From contig NZ_CP165782.1 of assembly GCF_000513895.2 (NCBI RefSeq), positions 434,001 to 498,000 of the forward strand: a stretch of DNA of 64,000 nt, given 5' to 3'. The notes under the pieces are model-generated. The model was not told the origin of the DNA. It saw only the letters and a list, made by a program, of their open reading frames with translations, and made no database searches. Position numbers and translations under genes: made by a program. This stretch comes from Ensifer sp. WSM1721. GTDB taxonomy: Bacteria; Pseudomonadota; Alphaproteobacteria; Rhizobiales; Rhizobiaceae. Shown piece by piece: positions 37,210 to 45,480 of this stretch; within the stretch, counting starts at the first letter, position 1, and each line of letters opens with the position of its first letter.

Positions 37210-38649
37210 ATGCCGGAGACGATCGGCTTTCTGGAGCCCAGGCAGGCCGTCCTCGACCGTCGGCGGGAGATCATCGCCGATCTTGCCGATCTGTTGCCTG
37301 ACGGCTGCCTCATCAGCGAGGAACGCGGGCTGAAGCCCTTCGAGACGGATGCGTTCCTTGCCTATCGCCGCATGCCGCTCGCCGTAGCTCTGCCCGAGAC
37401 GACGGAGCAGGTGGCCGCCGTGCTCAAATATTGCAGCCGCTACGGCATTCCCGTCGTGCCACGCGGCGCCGGCACGTCGCTCTCCGGTGGCGCCATACCT
37501 CAGGAGGACGCCATCGTCATCGGCCTCTCCAAAATGTCGCGCATCCTCGATATCGACCTCTTCAACCGTACGGCGACGGTGCAGGCAGGGGTAACCAATC
37601 TCAACATTTCCGAGGCGGTGTCCGCCGACGGCTTCTTCTATGCGCCCGATCCGAGTTCACAGCTCGCCTGCACCATCGGCGGCAACATCGGCATGAATTC
37701 CGGCGGCGCCCATTGCCTGAAATATGGCGTGACGACCAACAATCTCCTGGGCGTGAAGATGGTGCTCTTCGACGGCACGGTCATCGAGCTCGGCGGCAAG
37801 GCGCTGGGCGCGCCGGGCTACGACCTGCTCGGCCTTGTCTGCGGATCGGAAGGCCAGCTCGGCATCGTCACGGAAGCAACCGTCAGGCTGATCGCCAAGC
37901 CCGAAGGTGCGCGGCCCGTGCTCTTCGGCTTCGCCTCATCCGAGGCGGCCGGTGCCTGCGTCGCCGACATCATCGGCTCGGGGATCATCCCGGTAGCGAT
38001 CGAATTCATGGACAAGCCGGCGATCGAGATCTGCGAAGCCTTCGCCCATGCCGGCTACCCGCTCGACGTCGAAGCGCTGCTGATCGTCGAGGTGGAGGGC
38101 TCCGAGCCGGAAATGGACGCGATGCTCGAGAGCATCATCGAGATCGCGCGCCGTCATGGCGTCGTTACGATCAAGGAATCGCAATCGGCGCTCGAGGCCG
38201 CATTGATCTGGAAGGGCCGGAAATCCGCTTTCGGTGCAACGGGCCGGGTCGCCGATTACATCTGCATGGACGGGACCGTACCGCTGAGCCAGCTTTCCTA
38301 TGTCTTGCGACGGACCGGCGAGATCGTTTCGGGCTACGGCCTGCGCGTCGCGAACGTCTTCCATGCCGGCGACGGCAACATGCACCCGCTGATCCTCTAT
38401 AACATCAACGATCCGGAGGATGCGGCCCGCGCAGAAGCCGCCGGCAATGACATCCTGAAACTTTGCGTCGACGCGGGCGGCTGCCTGACCGGCGAGCACG
38501 GCGTCGGCATCGAGAAACGCGACCTGATGCTACATCAATACAGCAAGGCCGATCTTAACCAGCAGATGGCGGTGCGCGCGGCCTTCGATCCGCAATGGCT
38601 CCTGAACCCGTCGAAGGTCTTTCCGCTCGAAGGGCGGCCGGCAGCATGA
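37210..38649 (+). CDS. glcD: Glycolate oxidase subunit GlcD (FAD-linked)
   Basis: A 479-residue FAD-binding catalytic subunit that oxidises glycolate to glyoxylate. The FAD_binding_4 domain is seen in GIPVVPRGAGTSLSGGAIP, IGLSKMSRIL and GGNIGMNSGGAHCLKYG. The C-terminal FAD-oxidase domain holds NVFHAGDGNMHPLILYN with the His residues of the family. The start at 37210 has GGAGGAG upstream; an extended frame to 37105 has none. Its stop overlaps the glcE start (ATGA). It should work as a membrane-linked three-subunit enzyme with GlcE and GlcF, with electrons leaving to the respiratory chain. glcF lies 540 bp further, after an inserted gene. Confidence 0.94.
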   Translation: MPETIGFLEPRQAVLDRRREIIADLADLLPDGCLISEERGLKPFETDAFLAYRRMPLAVALPETTEQVAAVLKYCSRYGIPVVPRGAGTSLSGGAIPQEDAIVIGLSKMSRILDIDLFNRTATVQAGVTNLNISEAVSADGFFYAPDPSSQLACTIGGNIGMNSGGAHCLKYGVTTNNLLGVKMVLFDGTVIELGGKALGAPGYDLLGLVCGSEGQLGIVTEATVRLIAKPEGARPVLFGFASSEAAGACVADIIGSGIIPVAIEFMDKPAIEICEAFAHAGYPLDVEALLIVEVEGSEPEMDAMLESIIEIARRHGVVTIKESQSALEAALIWKGRKSAFGATGRVADYICMDGTVPLSQLSYVLRRTGEIVSGYGLRVANVFHAGDGNMHPLILYNINDPEDAARAEAAGNDILKLCVDAGGCLTGEHGVGIEKRDLMLHQYSKADLNQQMAVRAAFDPQWLLNPSKVFPLEGRPAA

Positions 38650-39857
38650 TCGTTCATTTCGAACCGGCAAGCGAGGAGGGGATCGCCTCGATCGTTCGCT
38701 CCGCCGCCTCGGAGCGCGTCACCCTTGCGATCGTCGGAGGCGGGACGCGTCTAGGGCTCGGCAACCCGGTGCGGGCGGACCGGACGCTTTCGACGCGGCG
38801 TCTCTCCGGCATCGTGAATTACAATCCGGCGGAGATGACGATGAGCGCGCTCGCCGGCACGCCGCTTTCCGAGGTCGAGGCGGCTCTCGAGGCGAAAGGG
38901 CAGATGCTCTCCTTCGAGCCGATGGATCATCGGCCGATCTTCGGAACTTCGGGTGAGCCGACGATCGGCGGCGTCTTTGCTGCCAATGTCTCCGGCCCCC
39001 GCCGCTATGTCGCCGGTGCCGCGCGCGACAGCCTGCTCGGCGTTCGTTTCGTCAACGGTCGCGGTGAACTGATCAAGGCCGGCGGCCGGGTCATGAAGAA
39101 CGTTACGGGGCTCGATCTCGTCAAGCTCATGGCGGGGTCCTACGGCACGCTCGGTATTCTGACCGAGGTCACGTTCAGGGTGCTGCCGCTTCCGTCGGCC
39201 ACCGCCACCGTCGTGGTCTCCGGCCTCAACGATGCGGAAGCCGCCGCGGTCATGGCCGAGGCGATGGCGCAGCCGGTGGAAGTATCAGGTGCGGTGCATT
39301 TGCCGGAAAGCGTGCGAGGCCGCTTCGTTGGCGGTACGCTGCCCGAAGGTGCGGCGACCGTGCTTCGGCTCGAGGGCTTGGAGGCCTCCATTGCCATGCG
39401 CGCCGAAAAACTCGCGGCCGCGCTGTCGCGCTTCGGGCCAGTCTCGCGGCTCGATGCCGTACAAAGCAAGCTCCTCTGGGCGGAGATTCGCGACGTGATG
39501 CCCTATGCCGACGGTACTAGGCGGCCCCTGTGGCGCGTCTCGGTCGCCCCCTCGGCGGGCCATCAGCTTGTTGCCGCCCTGCGCCTTCAGACCGGCGTGG
39601 ATGCCTTCTACGACTGGCAGGGCGGCCTTGTCTGGCTGCGCATGGAAGCCGAGCCCGAGGCCGAACTCCTTCGCCGCTACGTCGCCGCCGTCGGCGGCGG
39701 CCATGCCATGCTGATCCGTGCCGACGATGCATCGCGCGGCCGCATCCCGGCCTTTGAACCGCAGGCACCGGCTGTGGCACAATTGTCGGAGCGCGTCCGC
39801 GCCCAGTTCGATCCGTCACGGATTTTTAATCCGGGGCGGATGGCGACCGCCGCTTGA
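38646..39857 (+). CDS. glcE: Glycolate oxidase subunit GlcE (FAD-binding)
   Basis: A 403-residue second flavin-domain subunit. Visible FAD-binding segments are AIVGGGTRLGLGNPV and GTSGEPTIGGVFAANVSGP, and the C-terminus ends in FDPSRIFNPGRMATAA, characteristic of the GlcE C-terminus. The start codon is inside the glcD stop region (4-bp overlap), so it is co-translated with glcD. It lacks its own iron-sulfur motifs; GlcF supplies them. Confidence 0.92.
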   Translation: MIVHFEPASEEGIASIVRSAASERVTLAIVGGGTRLGLGNPVRADRTLSTRRLSGIVNYNPAEMTMSALAGTPLSEVEAALEAKGQMLSFEPMDHRPIFGTSGEPTIGGVFAANVSGPRRYVAGAARDSLLGVRFVNGRGELIKAGGRVMKNVTGLDLVKLMAGSYGTLGILTEVTFRVLPLPSATATVVVSGLNDAEAAAVMAEAMAQPVEVSGAVHLPESVRGRFVGGTLPEGAATVLRLEGLEASIAMRAEKLAAALSRFGPVSRLDAVQSKLLWAEIRDVMPYADGTRRPLWRVSVAPSAGHQLVAALRLQTGVDAFYDWQGGLVWLRMEAEPEAELLRRYVAAVGGGHAMLIRADDASRGRIPAFEPQAPAVAQLSERVRAQFDPSRIFNPGRMATAA

Positions 39858-39938
39858 GCGCTTGCGGCATCATGATCCGGTGCCGATGCCTTACCGATTT
39901 GGGGCCGATCGCAGTCCGTTCCAACCAAGGAGAGACCG

Positions 39939-40319
39939 ATGTCCGATCCCGGTTCGCAAACGCCGCTTTCCCGTGAGACCGATCGCTGGCTCGAACCGGG
40001 CAAGGTCAACATCCAGATCATCTACCTGCTCTATCTTGTCGGCTTTGCCGTCGGCATCACCGTGATCATCGGGCTTGTCCTTGCCTATCTCAACCGGGAC
40101 AAGGCGGAGCTATGGGCAAGGACGCACTATACCTGGGCGATCCGCACTTTCTGGATAGCTCTACTATTCGGCGTCGTCTCGGCGCTACTGACCACGGTGC
40201 TGATAGGGGTACTCGGCTTCGTCGCTACGGCGGTATGGATCGTCGTGCGCTGTGTCATCGGCCTACAAAGGGTTGCCCGCGAGGAGCCGATCAGCGATCC
40301 CGAAAGCTGGTGGGTCTAG
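39939..40319 (+). CDS. Small membrane protein, DUF4870/Tic20-like
   Basis: A 126-residue membrane protein with about three hydrophobic segments: IYLLYLVGFAVGITVIIGLVLAYL, WIALLFGVVSALLTTVLIGVLG and VATAVWIVVRCVIG. The charged loop NRDKAELWARTHYTWAI is typical of DUF4870-like proteins. It sits between glcE and glcF on the same strand (gaps of 81 and 79 bp) and may ride on the operon. A role as an assembly factor or membrane anchor for the glycolate oxidase is speculative. Confidence 0.75.
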   Translation: MSDPGSQTPLSRETDRWLEPGKVNIQIIYLLYLVGFAVGITVIIGLVLAYLNRDKAELWARTHYTWAIRTFWIALLFGVVSALLTTVLIGVLGFVATAVWIVVRCVIGLQRVAREEPISDPESWWV

Positions 40320-40358
40320 CGCGGATGAGGAAAGTGTGAGCGGTTTGAACGGCATCCA
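40320..40358. repeat. Degraded rhizobial palindromic repeat
   Basis: The stretch reads GCGCGGATGAGGAAAGTGTG followed by AGCGGTTT and ends in GGCATCC. It is a damaged relative of the repeat at 2231-2278, located between the DUF4870-like gene and glcF. Confidence 0.4.
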
Positions 40359-40398
40359 CAAAAACAACGACTAAAGCGCGTCGCATTGGAGTATTCGG

Positions 40399-41691
40399 TT
40401 GCAGACCAATTTTTCCCCTGAGCAACTCGCCGACCCGCATGTCGCCGAATCCGAAAAGATCCTGCGCAGGTGCGTCCACTGCGGCTTCTGCACGGCGACC
40501 TGTCCGACTTATGTGGTGCTCGGCGACGAACTCGACAGCCCGCGCGGCCGGATCTATCTGATCAAGGACATGCTGGAAAACGGGCGGGCGGCGGATTCCG
40601 AGACCGTCACCCATATCGATCGTTGTCTTTCCTGCCTCTCCTGCCTCACGACCTGTCCTTCGGGCGTCGACTACATGCATCTCGTCGACCATGCCCGCGT
40701 GCATATCGAACAGACCTACAGACGTCCGTTCAAGGACCGGCTTGCCCGCTCCGTCATCGCCGCGACGTTGCCCTATCCATCACGCTTTCGGCTGGCGCTG
40801 AGGGCGGCCGGTTTTGCGCGCCCGCTCGCGGGATTGCTGAAGCGGGTTCCGCTACTCAAGACCTTCGGCGTCATGTTGGATCTGGCGCCAAACGCCTTGC
40901 CGGCATCCCGCGCGGCAAAGCCGGCGGTCTATGCGGCGAAGGGCACGCCACGTGGTCGCGTGGCATTGCTCACTGGCTGCGCGCAGCCGGTGCTGAGGCC
41001 GGAAATCAACGATGCGACCATCCGCCTGCTCACAGCGCAAGGCGTGGAGGTCGTCGTCGCGGCGGGCGAGGGCTGTTGCGGCGCTCTCGTCCATCACATG
41101 GGGCGCGAGGAACAGGCGCTGCAAGCGGCCCGACGCAATATCGACATCTGGCTGAAGGCCGCGGAGGAGGACGGTCTCGACGCGATCGTCATCACCGCCT
41201 CCGGTTGCGGCACGACGATCAAGGACTACGGCCACATGCTGCGGCTCGACCCCGCCTATGCCGATAAAGCCGCGAAGGTCTCCGCGCTTGCGAAGGACAT
41301 AACCGAATATCTCGCCGGCCTCGACTTGCCGGAGCAGGGCGCGCGGGCCCTGACCGTCGCCTACCACTCCGCCTGCTCGATGCAGCACGGGCAGAAGATC
41401 ACCACGGCGCCGAAGCAACTTTTGAAACGGGCGGGTTTCACCGTCCGCGAGCCGGCGGAAGGCCATCTCTGCTGCGGCTCGGCCGGCACCTACAACATCC
41501 TGCAGCCGGATATCTCGGCCAAGCTGAAAGCTCGCAAGGTCAGGAATATCGAGGCCACCAAACCCGATGTGATCGCTACCGGTAACATAGGCTGCATAAC
41601 GCAGATCGCCAGCGGAACGAAGATCCCGATCCTGCACACCGTTGAACTGCTCGACTGGGCCTATGGCGGGCCGAAGCCGGCGGGGCTGTAA
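40399..41691 (+). CDS. glcF: Glycolate oxidase iron-sulfur subunit GlcF
   Basis: A 430-residue subunit with two 4Fe-4S ferredoxin motifs at the N-terminus (CVHCGFCTATCPTY and CLSCLSCLTTCPSG) and two CCG domains characteristic of heterodisulfide-reductase-like proteins (GEGCCGALVHHMG and LCCGSAGTYN). Electrons from the GlcD/GlcE flavins pass through these clusters. The start is TTG with GGAG eight bases upstream (40387-40390). This codon and the small membrane gene upstream suggest modest expression relative to glcD. The downstream spacer holds a dispersed repeat. Confidence 0.93.
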   Translation: MQTNFSPEQLADPHVAESEKILRRCVHCGFCTATCPTYVVLGDELDSPRGRIYLIKDMLENGRAADSETVTHIDRCLSCLSCLTTCPSGVDYMHLVDHARVHIEQTYRRPFKDRLARSVIAATLPYPSRFRLALRAAGFARPLAGLLKRVPLLKTFGVMLDLAPNALPASRAAKPAVYAAKGTPRGRVALLTGCAQPVLRPEINDATIRLLTAQGVEVVVAAGEGCCGALVHHMGREEQALQAARRNIDIWLKAAEEDGLDAIVITASGCGTTIKDYGHMLRLDPAYADKAAKVSALAKDITEYLAGLDLPEQGARALTVAYHSACSMQHGQKITTAPKQLLKRAGFTVREPAEGHLCCGSAGTYNILQPDISAKLKARKVRNIEATKPDVIATGNIGCITQIASGTKIPILHTVELLDWAYGGPKPAGL

Positions 41692-41709
41692 GGCCCGAGC
41701 GATCGTGTC

Positions 41710-41842
41710 TGCCCCTCATCCGGCCTGCCGGCCACCTTCTCCCCGTCTTGACGGGGGAAGGGACTCGCGGCGACCTCCCAGTCCCCTCTTCCCGCGCGCG
41801 GAGAGAGGGCTAGTCCTCGGGTTAAACCCGAGGAGAGGGGCA
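41710..41842. repeat. Interspersed GC-rich mosaic repeat, copy 2
   Basis: Starts TGCCCCTC and ends GAGGGGCA, with CACCTTCTCCCCG and GGGACTCGCGGCG blocks shared with the copy at 28126-28237. It also contains a perfect inner hairpin TCCTCGGGTT/AACCCGAGGA at 41814-41834. It fills the space between the convergent glcF and L,D-transpeptidase genes. Confidence 0.6.
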
Positions 41843-41866
41843 AGTCGCCATCAGTCGGTTAGTGGC

Positions 41867-42559
41867 TCAACCGCCGAAGATTTGGCGGAAGATGTCCACG
41901 CCGCGATCGTCGAAGTAGGTATCGCCGGGCTTGCTGCCGGGGCCGATGACGATGACTTTCGTGCCGATGCCGGCGCGGTCGTAGAGGTGCTCCACGTCCT
42001 CGTTCATCATGCGGATGCAGCCCGACGACATGTTCTGGCCGATGGTCCAGGGCTGGTTGGTGCCATGGATGCGGAAGATCGTGTCGCGGCCTCCCTTGTA
42101 GAGGTAGAGGGCGCGCGCCCCGAGCGGGTTGTCGATGCCGCCTGGCTGGGTGATCGGCAGGATGCGGCCCTTCGCCCTCTCGCGCACGCGCATCTCTGGC
42201 GGCGGCGTCCAGGCCGGCCACTCGGCCTTGCGGCCCACCTTCACGACGCCCGACCAGCCGAAGCCGTCGCGGCCGACGCCGATGCCGTAGCGCGTCGCGC
42301 GGTTCGGGCCATCGATGTAATAGAGGTATTTGCTGTTGGTATCGACGATGACTGTGCCGGGTGCCTCATCCGTGCGGAAACGGACCTTGGTACGCCAATA
42401 TTTCTTCGCCGGCCGCTTTTCATAGGCGGCGAGCACGACGTCGGAGTCGACGGTCGGTCCGCTGCGATCGGCAGGCGTGAAGGCCAAAGCATTTGCTGCA
42501 GCAAAAAGGGCAGCGGCCGCGACGGCAAGCGCGACCAGCCTGGTGGCATTACGTTTCAT
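41867..42559 (-). CDS. L,D-transpeptidase (YkuD domain), copy 1
   Basis: A 230-residue cell-wall enzyme. An N-terminal signal sequence (VALAVAAAALFAAANALAF) directs export. The YkuD catalytic domain has the His box GTNQPWTIG and the nucleophile MSSGCIRMMNEDV (Cys of the SxGC[IV]R motif). It makes 3-3 (meso-DAP to meso-DAP) crosslinks in peptidoglycan or attaches lipoproteins. Residues VIVDTNSKYLYYID form the usual first beta-strand. It is followed on the same strand by no other gene, and a close paralog lies 194 bp upstream. Confidence 0.9.
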   Translation of the reverse strand: MKRNATRLVALAVAAAALFAAANALAFTPADRSGPTVDSDVVLAAYEKRPAKKYWRTKVRFRTDEAPGTVIVDTNSKYLYYIDGPNRATRYGIGVGRDGFGWSGVVKVGRKAEWPAWTPPPEMRVRERAKGRILPITQPGGIDNPLGARALYLYKGGRDTIFRIHGTNQPWTIGQNMSSGCIRMMNEDVEHLYDRAGIGTKVIVIGPGSKPGDTYFDDRGVDIFRQIFGG

Positions 42560-42752
42560 TTACGATTCCCTCTGAACCCTCGTTAGCGGCAAGCTATGCA
42601 ATCTAGCTGCAAGTGCAAGCCCGCGACATCTGCTATAGAGCAAGGACAACGACGGATCTTGTATCTCAGGGAACGGCTGTTGCTTCAAAACCACGCTTTG
42701 TCGGCAGCAAAAACGAGTGAGCGAAGGAAGTATTCTAGCCCAACGGCCGCCG

Positions 42753-43499
42753 CTATATGACGATAACCTTGGTGCCGACCTTGACCCTCTCGTAGAGATC
42801 GACAACGTCTTCGTTGCGCATGCGGATACAGCCGGAGGAAACGCCGTAGCCGATCGTCCAGGGCGCATTGGTGCCATGGATGCGGTAGAGCGTGGATCCG
42901 AGATACATGGCGCGGGCGCCGAGCGGGTTCTCAGGGCCGCCGTCCATACGGGCCGGCAGGTAATGACCCTTGGCCGCTTCGCGCGCGATCATCTCCTGCG
43001 GCGGGGTCCAATCCGGCCACTCGGCCTTGCGCGTGATCCTGTGCTCTCCCGCCCATTCGAAGCCCGGCTTGCCGACGCCGACCCCATAACGCCGCGCTTC
43101 TCCGTTGCCGGTGACGAGATAGAGGAAGCGGTTGTTGGTGTCGATGACGATCGTTCCGGGTTTCTCTTTCGCCTCGTAGGCGACCATCTGCGGCAGGAAT
43201 TGCGGATCGAATTGCGACTTCACCGATTTATGCCGGCGCGCGATCGATACCGGCTGCACGACGGCCGGACGCGGCTGGCGTTTTGCCTGGCGCGCGATCT
43301 GTTTTCGGGTGGCTGCCGGAACCTGCTGGCGATAGACGGCCGGTCGGACGCGCTCGCCGGTCAACTGCATCACCCAGGGGGCAGTGAGATCGGGGCTGAC
43401 GATGACCGGCGGGCGGTTTTGATAACGATCCTGCGCGCCGGCGATGCCGGAGAGGATCAAGAGGAAGGATGCGGCAAGAAAAAGGGACTTCTTCATCAT
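42753..43499 (-). CDS. L,D-transpeptidase (YkuD domain), copy 2
   Basis: A 248-residue paralog of the enzyme at 41867-42559. It has a signal peptide (MMKKSLFLAASFLLILSGIAGA), a Arg/Pro-rich linker (about 50-100) and a YkuD domain with IHGTNAPWTIG and GVSSGCIRMRNEDVVDLYERV. The catalytic Cys is intact. The basic linker could bind the wall or a partner. Both genes point leftwards with separate promoters. Confidence 0.9.
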   Translation of the reverse strand: MMKKSLFLAASFLLILSGIAGAQDRYQNRPPVIVSPDLTAPWVMQLTGERVRPAVYRQQVPAATRKQIARQAKRQPRPAVVQPVSIARRHKSVKSQFDPQFLPQMVAYEAKEKPGTIVIDTNNRFLYLVTGNGEARRYGVGVGKPGFEWAGEHRITRKAEWPDWTPPQEMIAREAAKGHYLPARMDGGPENPLGARAMYLGSTLYRIHGTNAPWTIGYGVSSGCIRMRNEDVVDLYERVKVGTKVIVI

Positions 43500-43803
43500 C
43501 GGACGGACTCGCTACCTTACGCCGAAAAATCTCCAGAGGGCGCCGAAGCCGGAGGTCTTCCGGCCGGCGCTCGGATAAATTCCAATGGGTTGGAACGGAG
43601 GGCGGAAAGAAACCGCACGCTTTTCCTCGCCCCACTCCAGCAATGGCGCGATGCTCTCATCCATCCGCCACCGAAAGGTAAACGGCGCTTCGATAAAAAG
43701 CGGCAGCATCAATAAAGCTTTGGGTAGGGTTATTCGCAGCTTTATGAATCTGGTGTGCAAATGGTAAAGAGAACAAAAAGGAAACAGAAGAGAGAGGCGA
43801 AGC
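43500..43803. other. Divergent spacer between L,D-transpeptidase and tag
   Basis: The 304 bp contain a short GGCCGGA/TCCGGCC-like inverted stretch near 43546-43566 and an A/T-rich tract before tag. I see no gene or RNA in it. Confidence 0.35.
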
Positions 43804-44439
43804 ATGGCAGAAAAGGGCTTGATCACCGGGGAAGACGGGCTCAGCCGTTGCGCCTGGCACGGGAACCTCGAGGACTACCGCCGCTATCACGACGAGGAGT
43901 GGGGCCGGCCGGTCGCGGACGACCGCCGGCTGTTCGAGAAGATCTGCCTGGAAGGCTTTCAATCGGGCCTGTCTTGGCTGACGATCTTGAGAAAGCGCGA
44001 GGCGTTTCGCGCCGCGTTCGCAGGCTTCGATTTCGACAGGGTTGCCGAATTCGGAGAAGAGGACATCGAGCGTTGCCTCGCCGATCCCGGCATCGTGCGC
44101 CATCGCGGCAAGATCGTCTCGACCATCAACAACGCTCGGCGGGCAAGGGAACTGCGTGACGAGTTCGGTTCGCTGGCCGCCTATTTCTGGTCGCACGAAC
44201 CGGACGGAAGCGAGCGTCCGAAGATGATGGATTACGACACGTTGATCGCCAATCCGACGACACCGACTTCGGCCAGGATCTCGAAGGATCTGAAGAAACG
44301 CGGCTGGACCTTCGTCGGTCCCACCACCGTCTACGCTTTCATGCAGGCCATGGGCCTCGTCAACGACCACATCGAAGGATGCTTCTGCCGCGCGTCCGTC
44401 GAGGAGATGCGGCGTCAGTTCGCAAGACCGCGGACATAG
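43804..44439 (+). CDS. tag: DNA-3-methyladenine glycosylase I
   Basis: A 211-residue base-excision repair enzyme removing 3-methyladenine. The N-terminal pattern is RCAWHGNLEDYRRYHDEEWGRP, and the C-terminal family segments are GWTFVGPTTVYAFMQAMGLVNDH and EGCFCR. The Cys/His positions that form the zinc site in Tag are visible: RCAW near the start and the C-terminal CFC and the NDH of GLVNDH. It acts in the cytoplasm. The ribosome site is AGGCGAAGC just upstream. Neighbours give no functional link. Confidence 0.94.
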   Translation: MAEKGLITGEDGLSRCAWHGNLEDYRRYHDEEWGRPVADDRRLFEKICLEGFQSGLSWLTILRKREAFRAAFAGFDFDRVAEFGEEDIERCLADPGIVRHRGKIVSTINNARRARELRDEFGSLAAYFWSHEPDGSERPKMMDYDTLIANPTTPTSARISKDLKKRGWTFVGPTTVYAFMQAMGLVNDHIEGCFCRASVEEMRRQFARPRT

Positions 44440-44473
44440 CGAGGATCCGTCGTCCCTGGCACGCGATGATTGC

Positions 44474-44499
44474 CCTCCCCGCCCTTCAAAGCGGGGAGG
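44474..44499. terminator. Hairpin between convergent tag and DUF305 genes
   Basis: CCTCCCCGC (44474-44482) pairs with GCGGGGAGG (44491-44499) over an 8-base loop. No T-run follows, so any termination activity would be shared or modest. Confidence 0.4.
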
Positions 44500-44507
44500 A
44501 CGTCTGG

Positions 44508-44894
44508 TCAGCCGCCGTTCTTGGCAAGCCATTCCTTCATCATCTTGATCTCGGCTTCCTGCGCCTTGATGACGTCTTCGGCGAGCTTGCGGATCGCGTC
44601 ATCCTTGCCGTATTGAAGCTCGACCTTCGCCATGTCGATGGCACCCTGATGGTGAGCGATCATGCCGCGCACGAAATCGACATCGGTGTTGCCGCTGAAG
44701 ACAATGTCCATGTCCTTGTGCATCTTGGCGTTCGCCTCGGTAAAGGCTTTGCTCGAGGCCGACGTGTCGCCCGCCTGGTCGGTCATCTCCATGGAGCCGT
44801 GATCCATGCCGCTATGGCCACTGTCCTGCGCAAGGGCAGGGGTGGTGAAGGCCGCGGCGAGCAGCAGGACGGCGGTGAAACTTTTCAGGGACAT
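44508..44894 (-). CDS. DUF305 (CopM-type) secreted metal-binding protein
   Basis: A 128-residue exported protein. The signal peptide (MSLKSFTAVLLLAAAFTTPALAQ) is followed by a Met/His-rich linker (SGHSGMDHGSMEMTDQ) and a helical DUF305 domain ending with FVRGMIAHHQGAIDMAKVELQ. DUF305 proteins of the CopM group bind copper in the periplasm. It lies 136 bp downstream of the Cys/His-rich small gene, and a hairpin separates them. A role in copper handling is inferred from family and residues. Confidence 0.85.
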   Translation of the reverse strand: MSLKSFTAVLLLAAAFTTPALAQDSGHSGMDHGSMEMTDQAGDTSASSKAFTEANAKMHKDMDIVFSGNTDVDFVRGMIAHHQGAIDMAKVELQYGKDDAIRKLAEDVIKAQEAEIKMMKEWLAKNGG

Positions 44895-44963
44895 GTATTT
44901 TCCTTTCCATCATTCTCTTGGTGGCGCGTGCTTCTTCGCGCCGGGAACATTTCGCCTCCGGGC

Positions 44964-44988
44964 GAGGCGCTGAAGCGGCCAGCGCCTC
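44964..44988. terminator. Hairpin inside the copper-type gene pair
   Basis: GAGGCGCTG (44964-44972) and CAGCGCCTC (44980-44988) form a 9-bp stem with a 7-base loop in the gap between the two genes. It may attenuate the downstream gene. Confidence 0.4.
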
Positions 44989-45030
44989 AAGGCGTCGGGT
45001 CATTCTTCGCGCTTTTTCGGAAGTGCGGCG

Positions 45031-45405
45031 CTAGATGGAGAGGACCAATTTGGGTGGCGGTGATCGCGGTTTGAGGAGAAGCGCACGAAGCTCTTTATCG
45101 CGATCCGGCGACAGCCGCACGGAAGGCCGCGCCGGACGGGTCACTCCGAGCTGCGAGGCGCCGATCGCGACGCATGCCGAACAAAGAAACGGATGGTTGG
45201 TCTTCGCCGGATGTCCGCACCGTTCGCCGTCTTCGCAGGCTGCCTCCGGCTTCGCGGAAGCGTGGCCGTGCCTGACCGGGGCCATCTGGTGATGATGCGC
45301 GACTGGGGCGTTCGCTGCCAGATCCCGGACCTGCGCAGCCGCGGCAAGCCCACCGCTGAGGGGCGCAGCGAGAAAGAAAAGAATGATCGCGAGAAGGCGC
45401 AACAT
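45031..45405 (-). CDS. Cys/His-rich small exported protein (DUF2946-like)
   Basis: A 124-residue protein with a signal segment (LLAIILFFLAAPLSGGLAAAA) followed by His clusters (AHHHQMAPVRHGH) and Cys residues (ACEDGERCGHP, FLCSACVAIG). The C-terminal third is Arg/Pro-rich. The pattern resembles small copper-linked proteins of the DUF2946 type, though I recognise it only by appearance. The start at 45405 gives the signal peptide; an in-frame ATG at 45456 would add 17 residues. It precedes the DUF305 gene on the same strand. Confidence 0.7.
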   Translation of the reverse strand: MLRLLAIILFFLAAPLSGGLAAAAQVRDLAANAPVAHHHQMAPVRHGHASAKPEAACEDGERCGHPAKTNHPFLCSACVAIGASQLGVTRPARPSVRLSPDRDKELRALLLKPRSPPPKLVLSI

Positions 45406-45480
45406 GCGAGCAAGATAGGGTGCTTCCGTGCAATAAAAAAGGCAGCGATAGCGCAAGGCGGATGCCGGCCCTCATGAAGC

